From positions 46,486-110,485 of the forward strand of contig CAMAUC010000004.1 of the NCBI GenBank assembly GCA_945861265.1: 64,000 nucleotides of DNA. The letters run 5' to 3'. Below, in pieces: positions 18,462-28,023 of this stretch. The stretch comes from Rhizobium sp. Q54 (lineage in GTDB: Bacteria; Pseudomonadota; Alphaproteobacteria; Rhizobiales; Xanthobacteraceae). The stretch's first letter is position 1; each line of letters opens with the position of its first letter. Both the position numbers and the translations under genes were made by a program. The notes beneath the pieces were generated by a model. The model was not told where the DNA came from and made no database searches. It saw only the letters and a program-made list of their open reading frames with translations.

Positions 18462-19982
18462 TTAATTCTTCTGCACCAGACAAGTGCCGCCGGCGGACTT
18501 CAGGCTGGAGCACAATTCGTTGGCCTGGCCGGAGTCGGAGAACGGACCAACCATGGCGCGGAAGTAGATGCCCTTGTCGCCCAGATCGACGCGCTTGATG
18601 AAGGGCGCGCGGCCACCGAGCTGGCTGGGGAATTTGCCTTGCAGGCTGCGGAAGGCGGCCTGGGCCTCCTCCTCGCTGCGCTGCGCCGAAACCTGGACGC
18701 CGTAACTGCCGGCGCTGACAGCGGCGGCTGGCGCGGTGGCGCTCCGCTGTGGCGGCGGGCTGCGCGCCGGGGCGGTCGCATTCGGATTAAGCGACAAAGG
18801 CGCATTGGCCTGGGCGCGGGCCTGCTCGGGCTCGGCATCGGGCTCACGCTGCGGCTGCGGATTGGCCAGACGGATCGGCGCGGCTGCTTGCGGCTGGGCT
18901 TGCGGCTGGACTTGGGGTTGCGCCGGGACCGGCGCGGCGCGCTGGGTCGCTACGACGCGCGGCGGCGCTGGCTGCGTCTGCGGCACCGGCTGAGGCTGTG
19001 GCGCGAGGTCGGCGGGCGCCGCCATGGCGTCGATGGGTTGGTCGGGTTTGATGGCGATGGTGCGGATGCGTTTGGGTTCGGTGCCGATGACGCCGCTGCC
19101 AAGCTGCGGCGCCTGGATCTGGCCGGGCGCACCATTGGTGGTGACAACCACCGGCTGCTCTTCGCGCGACACGAGACGCTCGCCCGATGCGCGATCGTTG
19201 CCGCGATCGGTAATGATCCGGTTGGACTGCGCATCCTTGCTGGCGGCGGCCGGCACGATCTTGCTCGGCGACTGCTCGGCCTTGATCACTGGCGGCGGCG
19301 ACGCCGATGACGAACCGAAGATGGCGCGATAGCCGAAGGCGCCGGCGGTTCCAATCACCGCGAGGGCGAACACGCCGGCAATCGCCAGGACGCCGATGCG
19401 GCGGCGGCTCGGCGGCACGTCGTCGTAATAATCGTCATCGGTGCCGAGTTGCGGACCGAATTGCGGTTGCCCGTTCTGAAACGGTTCCGGCTCGTAGCCG
19501 GCGCCGTTGGGAAATCCGGTAGCAGCATAGCCGGGCGCGCCATAGCCGGGCACTTCGTAATCCGGCGCGCCGTAGCCCATGGGCTGCGCGCCAGCTGGCG
19601 GATAAGCGTGGGCCGGAGTGTCGGTGTGATAAAGGTCGTTGCCGACGGGCAGCGCCGCGCCGCCGAAAGGCTGACGCGCGAATTCCTGAGCACCATATTG
19701 TGGCGCGCCATTTTGCGGCTGGCGAGGCGGCGATTGCGGCGGCTGCTGCGGTTGCGACGCGGCCGGCGCAAGTCGCGCCGGTTCGGGAGGCCAGGCGGGA
19801 GCGAGTTCGCCCTGGCGCGGCGCCGCTGCGCGACGGCTGCCGTCGCGGCCGAATTCGGAAAACGGATCGTTCTGGCCAATCAGCCGCGCCAGTTCAGCCA
19901 GCGGATCGTTGCCAGCGGGCGCGGCTGCGCGCGCCGGTCTTTCGTTGCCGCGATAGGGCCGCTGGTTATAATCGTCCGCCAT
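18462..19982 (-). CDS. SPOR-domain membrane protein
   Basis: The product is 506 residues: a Pro/Gln/Gly-rich cytoplasmic region (1-194), one membrane helix (about 195-218, starting RRIGVLAIAGVFALAVIG), a periplasmic low-complexity Pro/Ala/Gln linker, and a C-terminal SPOR domain (about 423-506) with YGVQVSAQRSEEEAQAAF. SPOR domains bind denuded glycan strands at the septum, so this is probably a cell-division or envelope protein. It lies between argS and nagZ, a conserved position in alphaproteobacteria. The two cysteines in the SPOR domain (LCSSLKSAGGTC) could form a disulfide. Confidence 0.88.
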   Translation of the reverse strand: MADDYNQRPYRGNERPARAAAPAGNDPLAELARLIGQNDPFSEFGRDGSRRAAAPRQGELAPAWPPEPARLAPAASQPQQPPQSPPRQPQNGAPQYGAQEFARQPFGGAALPVGNDLYHTDTPAHAYPPAGAQPMGYGAPDYEVPGYGAPGYAATGFPNGAGYEPEPFQNGQPQFGPQLGTDDDYYDDVPPSRRRIGVLAIAGVFALAVIGTAGAFGYRAIFGSSSASPPPVIKAEQSPSKIVPAAASKDAQSNRIITDRGNDRASGERLVSREEQPVVVTTNGAPGQIQAPQLGSGVIGTEPKRIRTIAIKPDQPIDAMAAPADLAPQPQPVPQTQPAPPRVVATQRAAPVPAQPQVQPQAQPQAAAPIRLANPQPQREPDAEPEQARAQANAPLSLNPNATAPARSPPPQRSATAPAAAVSAGSYGVQVSAQRSEEEAQAAFRSLQGKFPSQLGGRAPFIKRVDLGDKGIYFRAMVGPFSDSGQANELCSSLKSAGGTCLVQKN

Positions 19983-20108
19983 ACAATCCCCGGTACTCAG
20001 TTTAGCCCACTGGCGCCAAAGCGGCAGCGCTTAAAGTCGGGCTTCGCATCCTGGGCGCGTCATCGACTTTTTCGGGTGTTCTGCTCGCGCGTGTCCGGCA
20101 AAAGCAGT

Positions 20109-21929
20109 CTATCGCATTTCTTCGGGTGCATCGACCCCAAGCAGTCCCAGCCCGGACGCCAGCACGGTGACGATCCCCTGCACCAAAGCCAGCCGCGCCA
20201 ATGTCATTTCTGGATCATTCTGGATAATGAAGCGTAAATGAGGCAAGTCTTTTCCGCGCGACCACTGGCCATGAAATTCACTAGCCAATTCATATAGGTA
20301 GAATGCGACCCGGTGCGGCTCATGGGCGGCCGCGGCGGCTTCGATCAGGCGCGGATAGAGCGCCAGTTTCCGTAGAATCGATAGCTCGCCCTCGTCGGTC
20401 AGGCGGCCGAGTGCCGCTTTTTTAAGCTCCAGCGTCCGCTGTTCCGGGTCGGCCGGGAACTCCGGCATCTCGGTCTGCGCCATCCGGAAGATGGAATGGC
20501 CGCGCGCGTGACCGTACTGGACATAGAAAACCGGGTTCTCGCGGCTCTGCTCGATCACTTTGGCAAGGTCGAAATCCAGCACCGCGTCGTTCTTGCGATA
20601 GAGCATGTCGAAGCGCACCGCCGAGCGGCCGACTTCGGCCACCACTTCCCGCAAGGTGACGTAGTCGCCTGCCCGCTTCGACATTTTCACCGGCTCGCCG
20701 GCCCGCAGCAGACGAACGAGCTGTACCAGTTTGACGTCGAGATCGGCCTTGCCGCCGGAGAGCGCCGACACCGCCGCTTTCATGCGCTTGATATAGCCGC
20801 CATGATCGGCGCCCCAGACGTCGATCAGGCTGAGAAAGCCGCGATCGAGTTTGGATTTGTGGTAGGCGATGTCGGTGGCGAAATAAGTGTAGCTGCCATC
20901 CGACTTGAGCAGCGGCCGGTCGACGTCGTCGCCGAAAGCGGTCGAGCGGAACAGAGTTTGTTCGCGGTCTTCCCAGTCCTCGAGATTACCGCTTTTCGGC
21001 GGCGGCAGCCGGCCTTCATAGACATGGCCGAGCTTGCGCATCTGCTCGATCGTCGTCGCCACCACATCCTTCGGCCGGATCGCCGGTTGCTCGGTGGCAA
21101 ACGGATCGGGCGCATCGCCCTCGATCAGCGAGCGCTCCGAGAAAAACACGTTCGGCACGATGCGCAAGGAGGCGAGGTCGTTGCGGATCTCGGCCATCAT
21201 CATGTCGGTGGCGCGCAGCCGCACGATCGGCAGCCATTGGGCTTCCGGCATTTTAGCGAGCTTGTCGCCGTAATCGGCGGCGAGTTCTTCGCCACATTCC
21301 TTGAGATAATCGCCGGGATAAAGACCGTCCGGGATTTCGCCGATGTCCTCGCCGAGCGCCTCGCGGTAGCGAAGGAAGGCGGAGCGCGCGAGGACATTCA
21401 CCTGCGCACCGGCGTCGTTGATGTAATATTCGCGCGTCACGTCGTAGCCGGCGAAAGCAAGCAGGCTCGCCAAAGCATCGCCGAACACCGCGCCGCGGCC
21501 ATGGCCGACATGCAGCGGTCCGGTCGGATTGGCCGAGACATATTCGACATTGATCTGCGCGCCAGCGCCGACGCGGCCGCGGCCATATTCCTTGTCCTGC
21601 TCGAGAACGTCGCGCAGCGCATCGGCCCAGACATGGGCCTGAAGCGTGAGATTGATGAAGCCGGCGCCGGCCACCTCGACCTTGGCAACCAGGCTGTCGG
21701 CGCTCAATGCAGCGGCGATCTTGTCGGCCAGGTCGCGCGGCTTGAGGCCCGCCTCCTTGGACAGCACCATGGCGGCGTTGGTCGCCATGTCGCCATGGGT
21801 GGAATCGCGCGGCGGTTCGACCACGACGCGCGACAGATCGGCGGAAGAACCAAGTACCTCAGCCGCCGCCGCATGGACACGGTCGAGCATGGCGGCAAAC
21901 AAATGGGCGGGCTTCGGCGCGACGGTCAT
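20109..21929 (-). CDS. argS: Arginine--tRNA ligase
   Basis: Class I synthetase that charges tRNA-Arg. From ATG 21929 the product is 606 residues. The HIGH-type motif appears as HVGH in [20 protein letters not shown], the KMSK loop as [15 protein letters not shown], and the C-terminal DALR anticodon-binding domain covers about the last 130 residues. The open frame reaches 21998, but the extra 23 residues are unlike the family. It heads the argS-SPOR-nagZ-scpAB run. Confidence 0.96.
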   Translation of the reverse strand: MTVAPKPAHLFAAMLDRVHAAAAEVLGSSADLSRVVVEPPRDSTHGDMATNAAMVLSKEAGLKPRDLADKIAAALSADSLVAKVEVAGAGFINLTLQAHVWADALRDVLEQDKEYGRGRVGAGAQINVEYVSANPTGPLHVGHGRGAVFGDALASLLAFAGYDVTREYYINDAGAQVNVLARSAFLRYREALGEDIGEIPDGLYPGDYLKECGEELAADYGDKLAKMPEAQWLPIVRLRATDMMMAEIRNDLASLRIVPNVFFSERSLIEGDAPDPFATEQPAIRPKDVVATTIEQMRKLGHVYEGRLPPPKSGNLEDWEDREQTLFRSTAFGDDVDRPLLKSDGSYTYFATDIAYHKSKLDRGFLSLIDVWGADHGGYIKRMKAAVSALSGGKADLDVKLVQLVRLLRAGEPVKMSKRAGDYVTLREVVAEVGRSAVRFDMLYRKNDAVLDFDLAKVIEQSRENPVFYVQYGHARGHSIFRMAQTEMPEFPADPEQRTLELKKAALGRLTDEGELSILRKLALYPRLIEAAAAAHEPHRVAFYLYELASEFHGQWSRGKDLPHLRFIIQNDPEMTLARLALVQGIVTVLASGLGLLGVDAPEEMR

Positions 21930-22098
21930 GGTGAGGCTGCGGGTAAGGGATTTTGGGCTTTGAGTCAAAAAATCGGGCGGATAGTCGCCCGGCTCCAAGC
22001 CCCGCCTGTGGCAAGCAGCACAGGCAATCGTAACCGCGCAATTTCGGAGTATCCCGTCGACGTGAACGGGCCGCAGGTCTAGTCGCCGGCTTCCAATT

Positions 22099-22124
22099 CG
22101 CCAAAGCCGTGGGGGGCTTTGGCG
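22099..22124. other. Perfect 10-bp hairpin upstream of argS
   Basis: 22099-22108 pairs with 22115-22124 around a 6-nt G-rich loop. Neither strand has a T tract. It lies between the DUF6894 gene, whose minus-strand transcript it would follow, and argS, so it may end the former or sit in the leader of the latter. Confidence 0.35.
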
Positions 22125-22254
22125 TTCGGAACCGGCCCGTCAGCCTTTGTTGACGCCTTATCCGGGTCAGCCCCATCAATAACGGGAGCGATATCCGACG
22201 ACGCGGCGCGCCGGTTCTCGGCCATCCAAAAAGACGGCGTGGAAAGCTTGCCGG

Positions 22255-22488
22255 TCACAAGGGTTCGATCTGAAGCACAAGGCTGACCCGTGTCAGCGCT
22301 TTGCCGTCCAGATTCTTCAGAATGCAGATCAACTCCCGGCAGTCGCTATGGCGCCCGATTTTATCGCGTGCGGACGCGACCAGAAAATCGACGGCCTGCG
22401 ACTCTGCTTCCGCGATGCTCGGCATTTCAAACAGCGAGTCGCGGGAGAGAGCCTCGTCTTTCTGCGTATGAAAATAGAAGTATCCCAT
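22255..22488 (-). CDS. DUF6894 family small protein
   Basis: From ATG 22488 the product is 77 residues. It opens with MGYFYFHTQKDEALSRDSLF and then has a predicted helix rich in Ala and Glu, the pattern of the short DUF6894 proteins common in Bradyrhizobium and relatives. Function is unknown. The ORF extends to 22503, but the MGYFYF start matches the family. It is a single gene on the minus strand. Confidence 0.75.
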   Translation of the reverse strand: MGYFYFHTQKDEALSRDSLFEMPSIAEAESQAVDFLVASARDKIGRHSDCRELICILKNLDGKALTRVSLVLQIEPL

Positions 22489-22528
22489 GATCCGACCTTT
22501 CAAATAGGAAGCTCGATGGAGACACGCG

Positions 22529-22750
22529 ATGACAAGTCCAGGCTATCAACTGTGCCTGCGCTCTTTGATGCTTCTACTCAATCTGGCCGCTGGAAATACT
22601 GACGCCGGCTGGAAACGATTTATCGATTCAATCCCGGCTCCAAAATCTATCGAAGGAAAAATGCCAAAACTGCTCAATTTTGACCACGACGAGATTTGCC
22701 GCGTTTGCGACGCCCGTTTACGAAGCGATCTTCAAGTCAAGCAATCATAA
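22529..22750 (+). CDS. Possible small protein, unrecognised
   Basis: An open frame of 73 codons starts 6 nt after a GGAGA element, which is its main support. The predicted product has a hydrophobic N-terminus (LCLRSLMLLLNLAAG) and a C-terminal CRVC pair. I recognise no family. Base composition is lower in G+C than the neighbouring genes. It could equally be chance in a poorly conserved gap between the DUF6894 and DedA genes. Confidence 0.25.
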   Translation: MTSPGYQLCLRSLMLLLNLAAGNTDAGWKRFIDSIPAPKSIEGKMPKLLNFDHDEICRVCDARLRSDLQVKQS

Positions 22751-22895
22751 ATATGTTTTCCACGCCCCGGCCGGTCACGGCCGAGTGGTCCTGTGCAATC
22801 GCTGTTCGTCTTGGCGCCACTCTTGAGCGCCAAAGGCATCGCCTTCCTGCGGCGAGGCGACGCAATGGGCGCGGCTATCGCGAAAGCCGGGCAAG

Positions 22896-23549
22896 GTGAT
22901 AGCCTCGGGCCGGCCGTCACCCACCGGAGGCGCCAGAACCGTTGAAAAGGCGCACCCCTTGCTGTTTCCCTCCGACCTCGCGTCATTTCTCGAACTCATT
23001 CGTCAGAACGGCGACGCGGCCTACAGCTTCATGTTCGCCTATTCGGCGTCGCACAGCCTGCTGTTCGGGCTATTTGCCGGCTACGCCGCGCATTCCGGCG
23101 CCTTCGCGCTCGGCACGCTGATCGCCGTGTGCTGGATCGGCAGCTTTGCCGGCGATGCCATCCGCTTCTGGATCGGCCGCAACTACGGCGCGCGGGCGCT
23201 GACGCGGTTTCCCCGTTTCGCCGCGACGGTGCAGACGGCGGCGCGGCTGGCCGACAAGCATTATGTCTGGATGATCCTGGTGCACCGCTTTCCGCACGGC
23301 ATTCGCGGCTTCGCGGCGATCGCCTATGGCATGTCGAACCTACCGTGGTCGACGTTTCTGGCGCTCAACTTCGTCGCCGCCGGCCTGTGGAGCGTCGCCG
23401 TGGTGATGGCGGGTTACGCCTTCGGCCAGGTGTCGGAGAAACTGATGAGCGATGCCTCGTCCGGCCTCGGCGTGGTGATGCTGATCGTGTTCCTCGGCCT
23501 GTCGTTCTATCTCAGCCGCCGGCTCGAGCGCGCCATCGAGCGCAGCTGA
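22896..23549 (+). CDS. DedA/VTT-family membrane protein
   Basis: The product is up to 217 residues with four or five hydrophobic segments. The DedA-like core is visible in AVCWIGSFAGDAIRFWIGRN and in the re-entrant arginine-bearing motif VHRFPHGIRGFAAIAYGMSN (the family has a conserved F/R..P..R..G pattern here). DedA proteins are involved in membrane lipid scrambling, proton-motive-force homeostasis and resistance to envelope stress. The start is uncertain: GTG 22896 is used, but a TTG about 20 codons later (LLFPSDLASF) is also plausible. Confidence 0.8.
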   Translation: MIASGRPSPTGGARTVEKAHPLLFPSDLASFLELIRQNGDAAYSFMFAYSASHSLLFGLFAGYAAHSGAFALGTLIAVCWIGSFAGDAIRFWIGRNYGARALTRFPRFAATVQTAARLADKHYVWMILVHRFPHGIRGFAAIAYGMSNLPWSTFLALNFVAAGLWSVAVVMAGYAFGQVSEKLMSDASSGLGVVMLIVFLGLSFYLSRRLERAIERS

Positions 23550-23552
23550 CGT

Positions 23553-25061
23553 TCAGGGCGTCACCGGCAGCGCGATGGCGCAGGTGAGCCCCTGCGGGCG
23601 ATAATCGATATCGACCTTGCCGTTGAGGTCTTGCGCCAGACTGCGCTCGAGCAGCACCGAGCCAAAGCCGCGCCGCGTCGGTTGCGTGACCGCCGGCCCG
23701 CCGCTTTCGACCCAGCGCAGCGTCAGGCTCGTCGCGTCGCGCGACCATTGCAAATCGACGCGGCCGCTGTCCTTCGACAACGCGCCGTATTTGACGGCAT
23801 TGGTGGCGAGTTCGTGCAGCGCCATCGCCAAAGCCAGCGCCTCGCGCGGCGGCAGGTTGACCGGCGGACCGGACAGCGCAATGCGCCCCTTGTTGGCGCC
23901 GTCGGCTTGCAAAGCGGCGGCGGCGATATCGGCGACGGCGGCGCTTTCCCAGTTCGACAGCGTCAAAAGATTATGCGCGGCGGCCAGCGCCACCAGACGA
24001 TCGTCGAATGATTTGCGCGCCTCCTTGGACACATCGTCGCGGCGGAAGGTCTGGTGCGCGATCGACTGCACCACGGCGAGCGAATTCTTGACGCGGTGAT
24101 TGAGTTCGGCGAGCAGCAGTTCGCGCTGCGCGTCGGCGCGCATGCGTTCGCTGATGTCGATGTTGACACCGATCATGCCGAGGAATTCGCCGGTGGCGGA
24201 ATGGCGCGGCCGCGCTTCGGTCTGCAACACGCAATAGGCGCCGTCAGAGCCGCGATAGCGCCCGGTGATGGTCGCCGGCCGTTGCTCGGCCATCGCCGCC
24301 ATGATCTGGCGGCCGATGTCGGCGGCGTCATCAGGATGCATCGTGTCCTGCCAGTCGAAGTTTGCAAGCCTGTCCTCGGTGACGTTCCAGAAGTCGCGCT
24401 GCAAACGGTTAAGATGCAGGCAGTGGCCTTGCGCGTCGCTCATCCAGATCATTACCGGCGCGTTTTCCGACATCAGGCGGAAGCGCTCCTCCGATTCACG
24501 CAATTCAACCTCGGCGGCCTGGCGGCGCTCATCGGCGCGCGCGCGCTCCAGGCTGAAGCCGACCTGACGGGCGATGGCGACCGCCAATTCCATTTCGTGC
24601 GGCTTGAACGCGCGCGGCTCGGCGTAATAGGTCATGAACTTGCCGACGACGACGCCATCGGCGACCAGCGGAATGAACGACAAGGCGCGAATACCCTCGG
24701 TGCGGATCGTCGCCTTGATCGCCTCAGGCTCGGCGGTGTCGTCGATATCGGAAACGAAAACCGGCCGCGGATCGCGCTCGCCGGCCTTCCAAGGCGTATG
24801 GCCGCGCAGTTTTGTGCGATAGTCGTCCGACAGACCACGCCAGGTGACGAAGTCCATCACGCCGTCGGCGGAAAACAACAGCACCGAGGCGCGCTCGCAG
24901 CCCAGTGTGCCGAGAATGGCGTCAAGCGCGGCGTCATAGACGTCGCGCATCGAGCGCGCGCGATAGAGCCGATCGGTGAGACGGTACAGCGCCCGCAATT
25001 CATCGAGCGGATCAAGCGTCCGCCCGCCCGGATCGGCGCTGATCGGCACCGTTTGCGTCAT
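23553..25061 (-). CDS. GAF-PAS HWE-family sensor histidine kinase
   Basis: The product is 502 residues with no membrane helix, so it is cytosolic. Domains in order: GAF (about 40-185), PAS with PAC (about 190-310), and an HWE-type dimerisation and phosphoacceptor segment with ELNHRVKNSLAVVQS (about 323), followed by an ATPase domain with ALHELATNAVKYGALS and the HWE signature region RWVESGGPAV. Many HWE kinases in this order sense light or redox state or act in the general stress response. No cognate regulator is adjacent. The next gene downstream in the same direction would be on the other side of a converging DedA gene, so it is monocistronic. Confidence 0.9.
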   Translation of the reverse strand: MTQTVPISADPGGRTLDPLDELRALYRLTDRLYRARSMRDVYDAALDAILGTLGCERASVLLFSADGVMDFVTWRGLSDDYRTKLRGHTPWKAGERDPRPVFVSDIDDTAEPEAIKATIRTEGIRALSFIPLVADGVVVGKFMTYYAEPRAFKPHEMELAVAIARQVGFSLERARADERRQAAEVELRESEERFRLMSENAPVMIWMSDAQGHCLHLNRLQRDFWNVTEDRLANFDWQDTMHPDDAADIGRQIMAAMAEQRPATITGRYRGSDGAYCVLQTEARPRHSATGEFLGMIGVNIDISERMRADAQRELLLAELNHRVKNSLAVVQSIAHQTFRRDDVSKEARKSFDDRLVALAAAHNLLTLSNWESAAVADIAAAALQADGANKGRIALSGPPVNLPPREALALAMALHELATNAVKYGALSKDSGRVDLQWSRDATSLTLRWVESGGPAVTQPTRRGFGSVLLERSLAQDLNGKVDIDYRPQGLTCAIALPVTP

Positions 25062-25209
25062 TCCTGCCCCTTAACTTGACGTCCAGCTTCGAAAATTTAA
25101 CGCAAGCCCGATTGGCTTGGAAGCCGCCACGATAGGCTACAAGCAGAACGCCGGATCAAAGTTCCATCGGATCGTCGGCTTCCAAACATAGCCGACAGGT
25201 GGCCGGCAC

Positions 25210-26724
25210 TCACGCGGCCAGATTATCGGCTTTCACCCGTTGCGCCGGCACGGCGACGCAGCAGTTGCGCCCGGCAGCCTTGGCCTTGTACAGCGCACCG
25301 TCGGCGGCGCGGATCAGATCGCGCGGCTCGAGTCCGGTGCGCGGCACCAGGCAGGCGACGCCAATGCTGAGCGTCGGAGTCGAATCCGGCCGGCCGTTTT
25401 GCAAGGCGCGCAGCGACGCCACCGCCGCCTGAATATTTTCAGCGACGACCATGGCGTCGTTGATGGAAGTTTCCGGCAGCAGCACCGCGAATTCCTCGCC
25501 ACCGAACCGGCAGCACAAATCGCCCGCGCGCCGGGCGCCGGCGGCGATGCAATCGGCCAGCGCCTTGAGTGCGATATCGCCGGCTTGGTGGCCGAACTGA
25601 TCGTTGAAGTTCTTGAATAGGTCGGCATCAATCATCAAAATGGCGACCGATTGCTCGCGCCGCTGCGCCCGCCGCCATTCCAGATCGATCGCTTCGTCGA
25701 AGCGGCGGCGGTTGCACAACCCGGTCAATGAATCGATCGTCGCCATCACCGCGTAATCGTGTTCGGCCTTGGCGCGCCGCTTGAGCGTACTGGCAAGGAA
25801 GACAATCAGCGTGACATTGGTCGCACACAGGCCGAGCATCAGCAGGCCGATGATTTTGGCCTCGTGCCACCAGCTCGCATAGATCGCCTCCAGCGACTGA
25901 CCGTAGCTCACGATGAGTGGCAGTTCCCCGATACGTTGATAGGCATACATCCGCTTGACGCCGTCCAGGCCGGCGTTCATCTCGAATGTGCCTTCGGGCG
26001 CTTCGGAAATCCGCTTGAACACCGCCGACGTGCTGACATTAACGCCGATAAGGTCGGCCTTGTACGGCGCGCGCATGATGATCGAACCGTCTTCGCGCGC
26101 CAGGATCAGCGACGACTCCGAACCGACGTTGAGCCGGTCCAGCATTTTTTTGAAGTAATGCAGACGCAAGGTGACGGCGACGACACCGGTAAAATCGCCA
26201 TTGGCGTTAGACAGCCGGCGGCTTATGGCAATGAGATATTCGCCATCGGCGTTTCGCCACGGCGTACTGACAAAAGGGCCACCGCTTTCGATGCCCCGAT
26301 GCACCTTGAAGAAATCGCTCTGCGCGTAGTTATCGGCGCGCGGCGTCTCGACGCGCGAATCCATGATGACCGTGCCGGCCTTGTCGAGCACGAAGATCGA
26401 GCCCATGTCCTTGGCGGAAGCAGCGCGATCGAACAGCAGCATCTGCCGCATTCGCGGCGACAGCGTCGATAGATCAGGCAACCTGAGCCCTTCGACGACC
26501 GCTTCGAGCGACAGATCGTAAAGCTCGAAATTTCGCGAAATGTCCGAGCCGATCGAGGCGATGAGATTGACCGCCGCCAGCCGCGCCTGGTCGCGGTCGC
26601 GGTTGCGGCTTTCCCACAGCACCAGCGCGCAGATCGAGGAAAAGCCCAGGGTGATGGTCAGCCCAAGCGCGATCAGCCGCTTCATCGGCGCGCTCGACGG
26701 TGCCGTAATTGATACTGTCGCCAC
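25210..26724 (-). CDS. Cache-domain diguanylate cyclase (GGDEF)
   Basis: From GTG 26724, which follows GGGGG by 6 nt, the product is 504 residues. A first membrane helix (about 14-36), a periplasmic double-Cache-like sensor (about 40-285), a second membrane helix (about 292-314) and a GGDEF domain (about 340-495) follow in order. The active-site motif reads CRFGGEEFAVLLPE, so it should make cyclic di-GMP; no inhibitory-site RxxD is obvious directly upstream. Its position next to the HWE kinase suggests a signalling pair, but nothing proves it. ATG 26796 is the longer alternative start. Confidence 0.9.
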   Translation of the reverse strand: MATVSITAPSSAPMKRLIALGLTITLGFSSICALVLWESRNRDRDQARLAAVNLIASIGSDISRNFELYDLSLEAVVEGLRLPDLSTLSPRMRQMLLFDRAASAKDMGSIFVLDKAGTVIMDSRVETPRADNYAQSDFFKVHRGIESGGPFVSTPWRNADGEYLIAISRRLSNANGDFTGVVAVTLRLHYFKKMLDRLNVGSESSLILAREDGSIIMRAPYKADLIGVNVSTSAVFKRISEAPEGTFEMNAGLDGVKRMYAYQRIGELPLIVSYGQSLEAIYASWWHEAKIIGLLMLGLCATNVTLIVFLASTLKRRAKAEHDYAVMATIDSLTGLCNRRRFDEAIDLEWRRAQRREQSVAILMIDADLFKNFNDQFGHQAGDIALKALADCIAAGARRAGDLCCRFGGEEFAVLLPETSINDAMVVAENIQAAVASLRALQNGRPDSTPTLSIGVACLVPRTGLEPRDLIRAADGALYKAKAAGRNCCVAVPAQRVKADNLAA

Positions 26725-26730
26725 ACACGT

Positions 26731-26735
26731 CCCCC
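26731..26735 (-). promoter_or_regulatory. Ribosome binding site fixing the diguanylate cyclase start
   Basis: The minus strand reads GGGGG here, 6 nt before GTG 26724. It supports this start over the in-frame ATG at 26796, which would add a non-hydrophobic stretch before the signal-anchor helix. Confidence 0.55.
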
Positions 26736-26847
26736 GAATGTCCCCTCCTCTAATTACCGAACAGGTCTTGCCTAAATGCCTTGCGGCACGCGGCAATTTG
26801 ACGGAGCTCGTTAACGCGCGGTTAACCGGACGTGCAGGGTATCAATG

Positions 26848-27972
26848 TCAGGCCGAGCCCCACACATCGCGCGCGGTGTCGACGATCAATTCCAGCTTGC
26901 GCCGCTCGTCATCCTCTGAGAGCGCATTGCCGAGGATCGTGCTGGCAAAACCGCATTGGGGGCTCAAGGCCAGCCGCTCGAGCGGCACGATCGCCGCCGC
27001 CTGGTCGATGCGGCGCTTGAGGTCGTCCTTGGTCTCCAGCGCGCCCTTCTTGGTCGTGACCAGACCGAGCACCGCGACCTTGTTGCCGGACAGATAGCGC
27101 AGCGGCGCGAAGGTGCCGGCGCGCGGCGTATCGTATTCGAGGAAGAAGCCGTCGATATCGGTGTCGCCGAACACCACCTCCGCGACACTGTCGTAACCGC
27201 CCTCCGCCACCCAGGCGCTTTCGTGGTTGCCCCGGCACATATGCATGCAGACCGTGAGATCGGCCGGCCGGTCCTTCACGATGTCGTTGATCAGCCGGAC
27301 GTAGAACGCCGGCAATTTGTCCGGGTCGTCGCCGCGCTTGCGCGCGTCCTCGCGCAGTTTCGGATCGCACAAGAACGGCAGATTGGTTTCGTCGATCTGC
27401 ACATACCGGCAGCCGGCGGCATAGAGCGCCTCGATCTCCTGGCGATAGACGGCAATCAGATCGGCGAAGAACTCCTCGATGTCGGCATAGATCTTGGCGT
27501 CGATGGCGGCGCGGCCGCCGCGGAAATGCACGATGGTGGGCGACGGGATCGGCTGCTTGGGCGTCAGCCCATATTTATCGGCGATCGGCTTGAGTGCCTT
27601 GAAATCGTCGACCGCGAGGGCGCGCGAGCGCTTGAGCTTGCCATGCACCTCGAAACGCGGCGGCGCGAATTCAATATCGCCTTTCTCGGTGTGAAACTTG
27701 GTCGGCAGGCCGCCGCTGGTCTTCATGCCGTCGATACGGCTCATGAAATCGAGGAACCAGTGACCGCGATGAAATTCGCCGTCGGTGCAGACCTTCAGGC
27801 CGACCGCCTTCTGCATCGCGACGGCGTCGTCGACAGCGATCGATTCGATCGCCCAGAGCGCATCCGATGAGAGTTCGCCGCGATCGCGGCGCGCGCGCGC
27901 GTCGAGCACCTCCTTCGGCCGCAACAGACTGCCAACCACATCGGCATTGAACGGAGGTTTCGAGCGGCGCAT
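26848..27972 (-). CDS. MetE C-terminal-like (cobalamin-independent) methyltransferase, copy 1
   Basis: The product is 374 residues, only the C-terminal catalytic barrel of MetE and lacking its N-terminal half. The zinc site is visible as MHMCRGNH, a downstream Glu in FFLEYDTPRAG, and the last Cys in SPQCGFAST. Such short proteins (annotated as methionine synthase II or vitamin-B12-independent) can act on substrates other than methyltetrahydrofolate polyglutamate, such as methylcobalamin or small methylated compounds. It starts 51 nt after the dGTPase stop, so the two may be co-transcribed. A paralogue lies at 62518-63696. Confidence 0.88.
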   Translation of the reverse strand: MRRSKPPFNADVVGSLLRPKEVLDARARRDRGELSSDALWAIESIAVDDAVAMQKAVGLKVCTDGEFHRGHWFLDFMSRIDGMKTSGGLPTKFHTEKGDIEFAPPRFEVHGKLKRSRALAVDDFKALKPIADKYGLTPKQPIPSPTIVHFRGGRAAIDAKIYADIEEFFADLIAVYRQEIEALYAAGCRYVQIDETNLPFLCDPKLREDARKRGDDPDKLPAFYVRLINDIVKDRPADLTVCMHMCRGNHESAWVAEGGYDSVAEVVFGDTDIDGFFLEYDTPRAGTFAPLRYLSGNKVAVLGLVTTKKGALETKDDLKRRIDQAAAIVPLERLALSPQCGFASTILGNALSEDDERRKLELIVDTARDVWGSA

Positions 27973-28023
27973 GGCAGGACACCTTTGCTACGGAAAACGA
28001 AACGGCGATTTTTCGCCCTGTCT

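Noticed and set aside
20496..22082. Plus-strand frame of 528 codons opposite argS
   Set aside because: It is the mirror of argS in a GC-rich genome. The predicted product is His/Arg/Ala-rich and matches no family.
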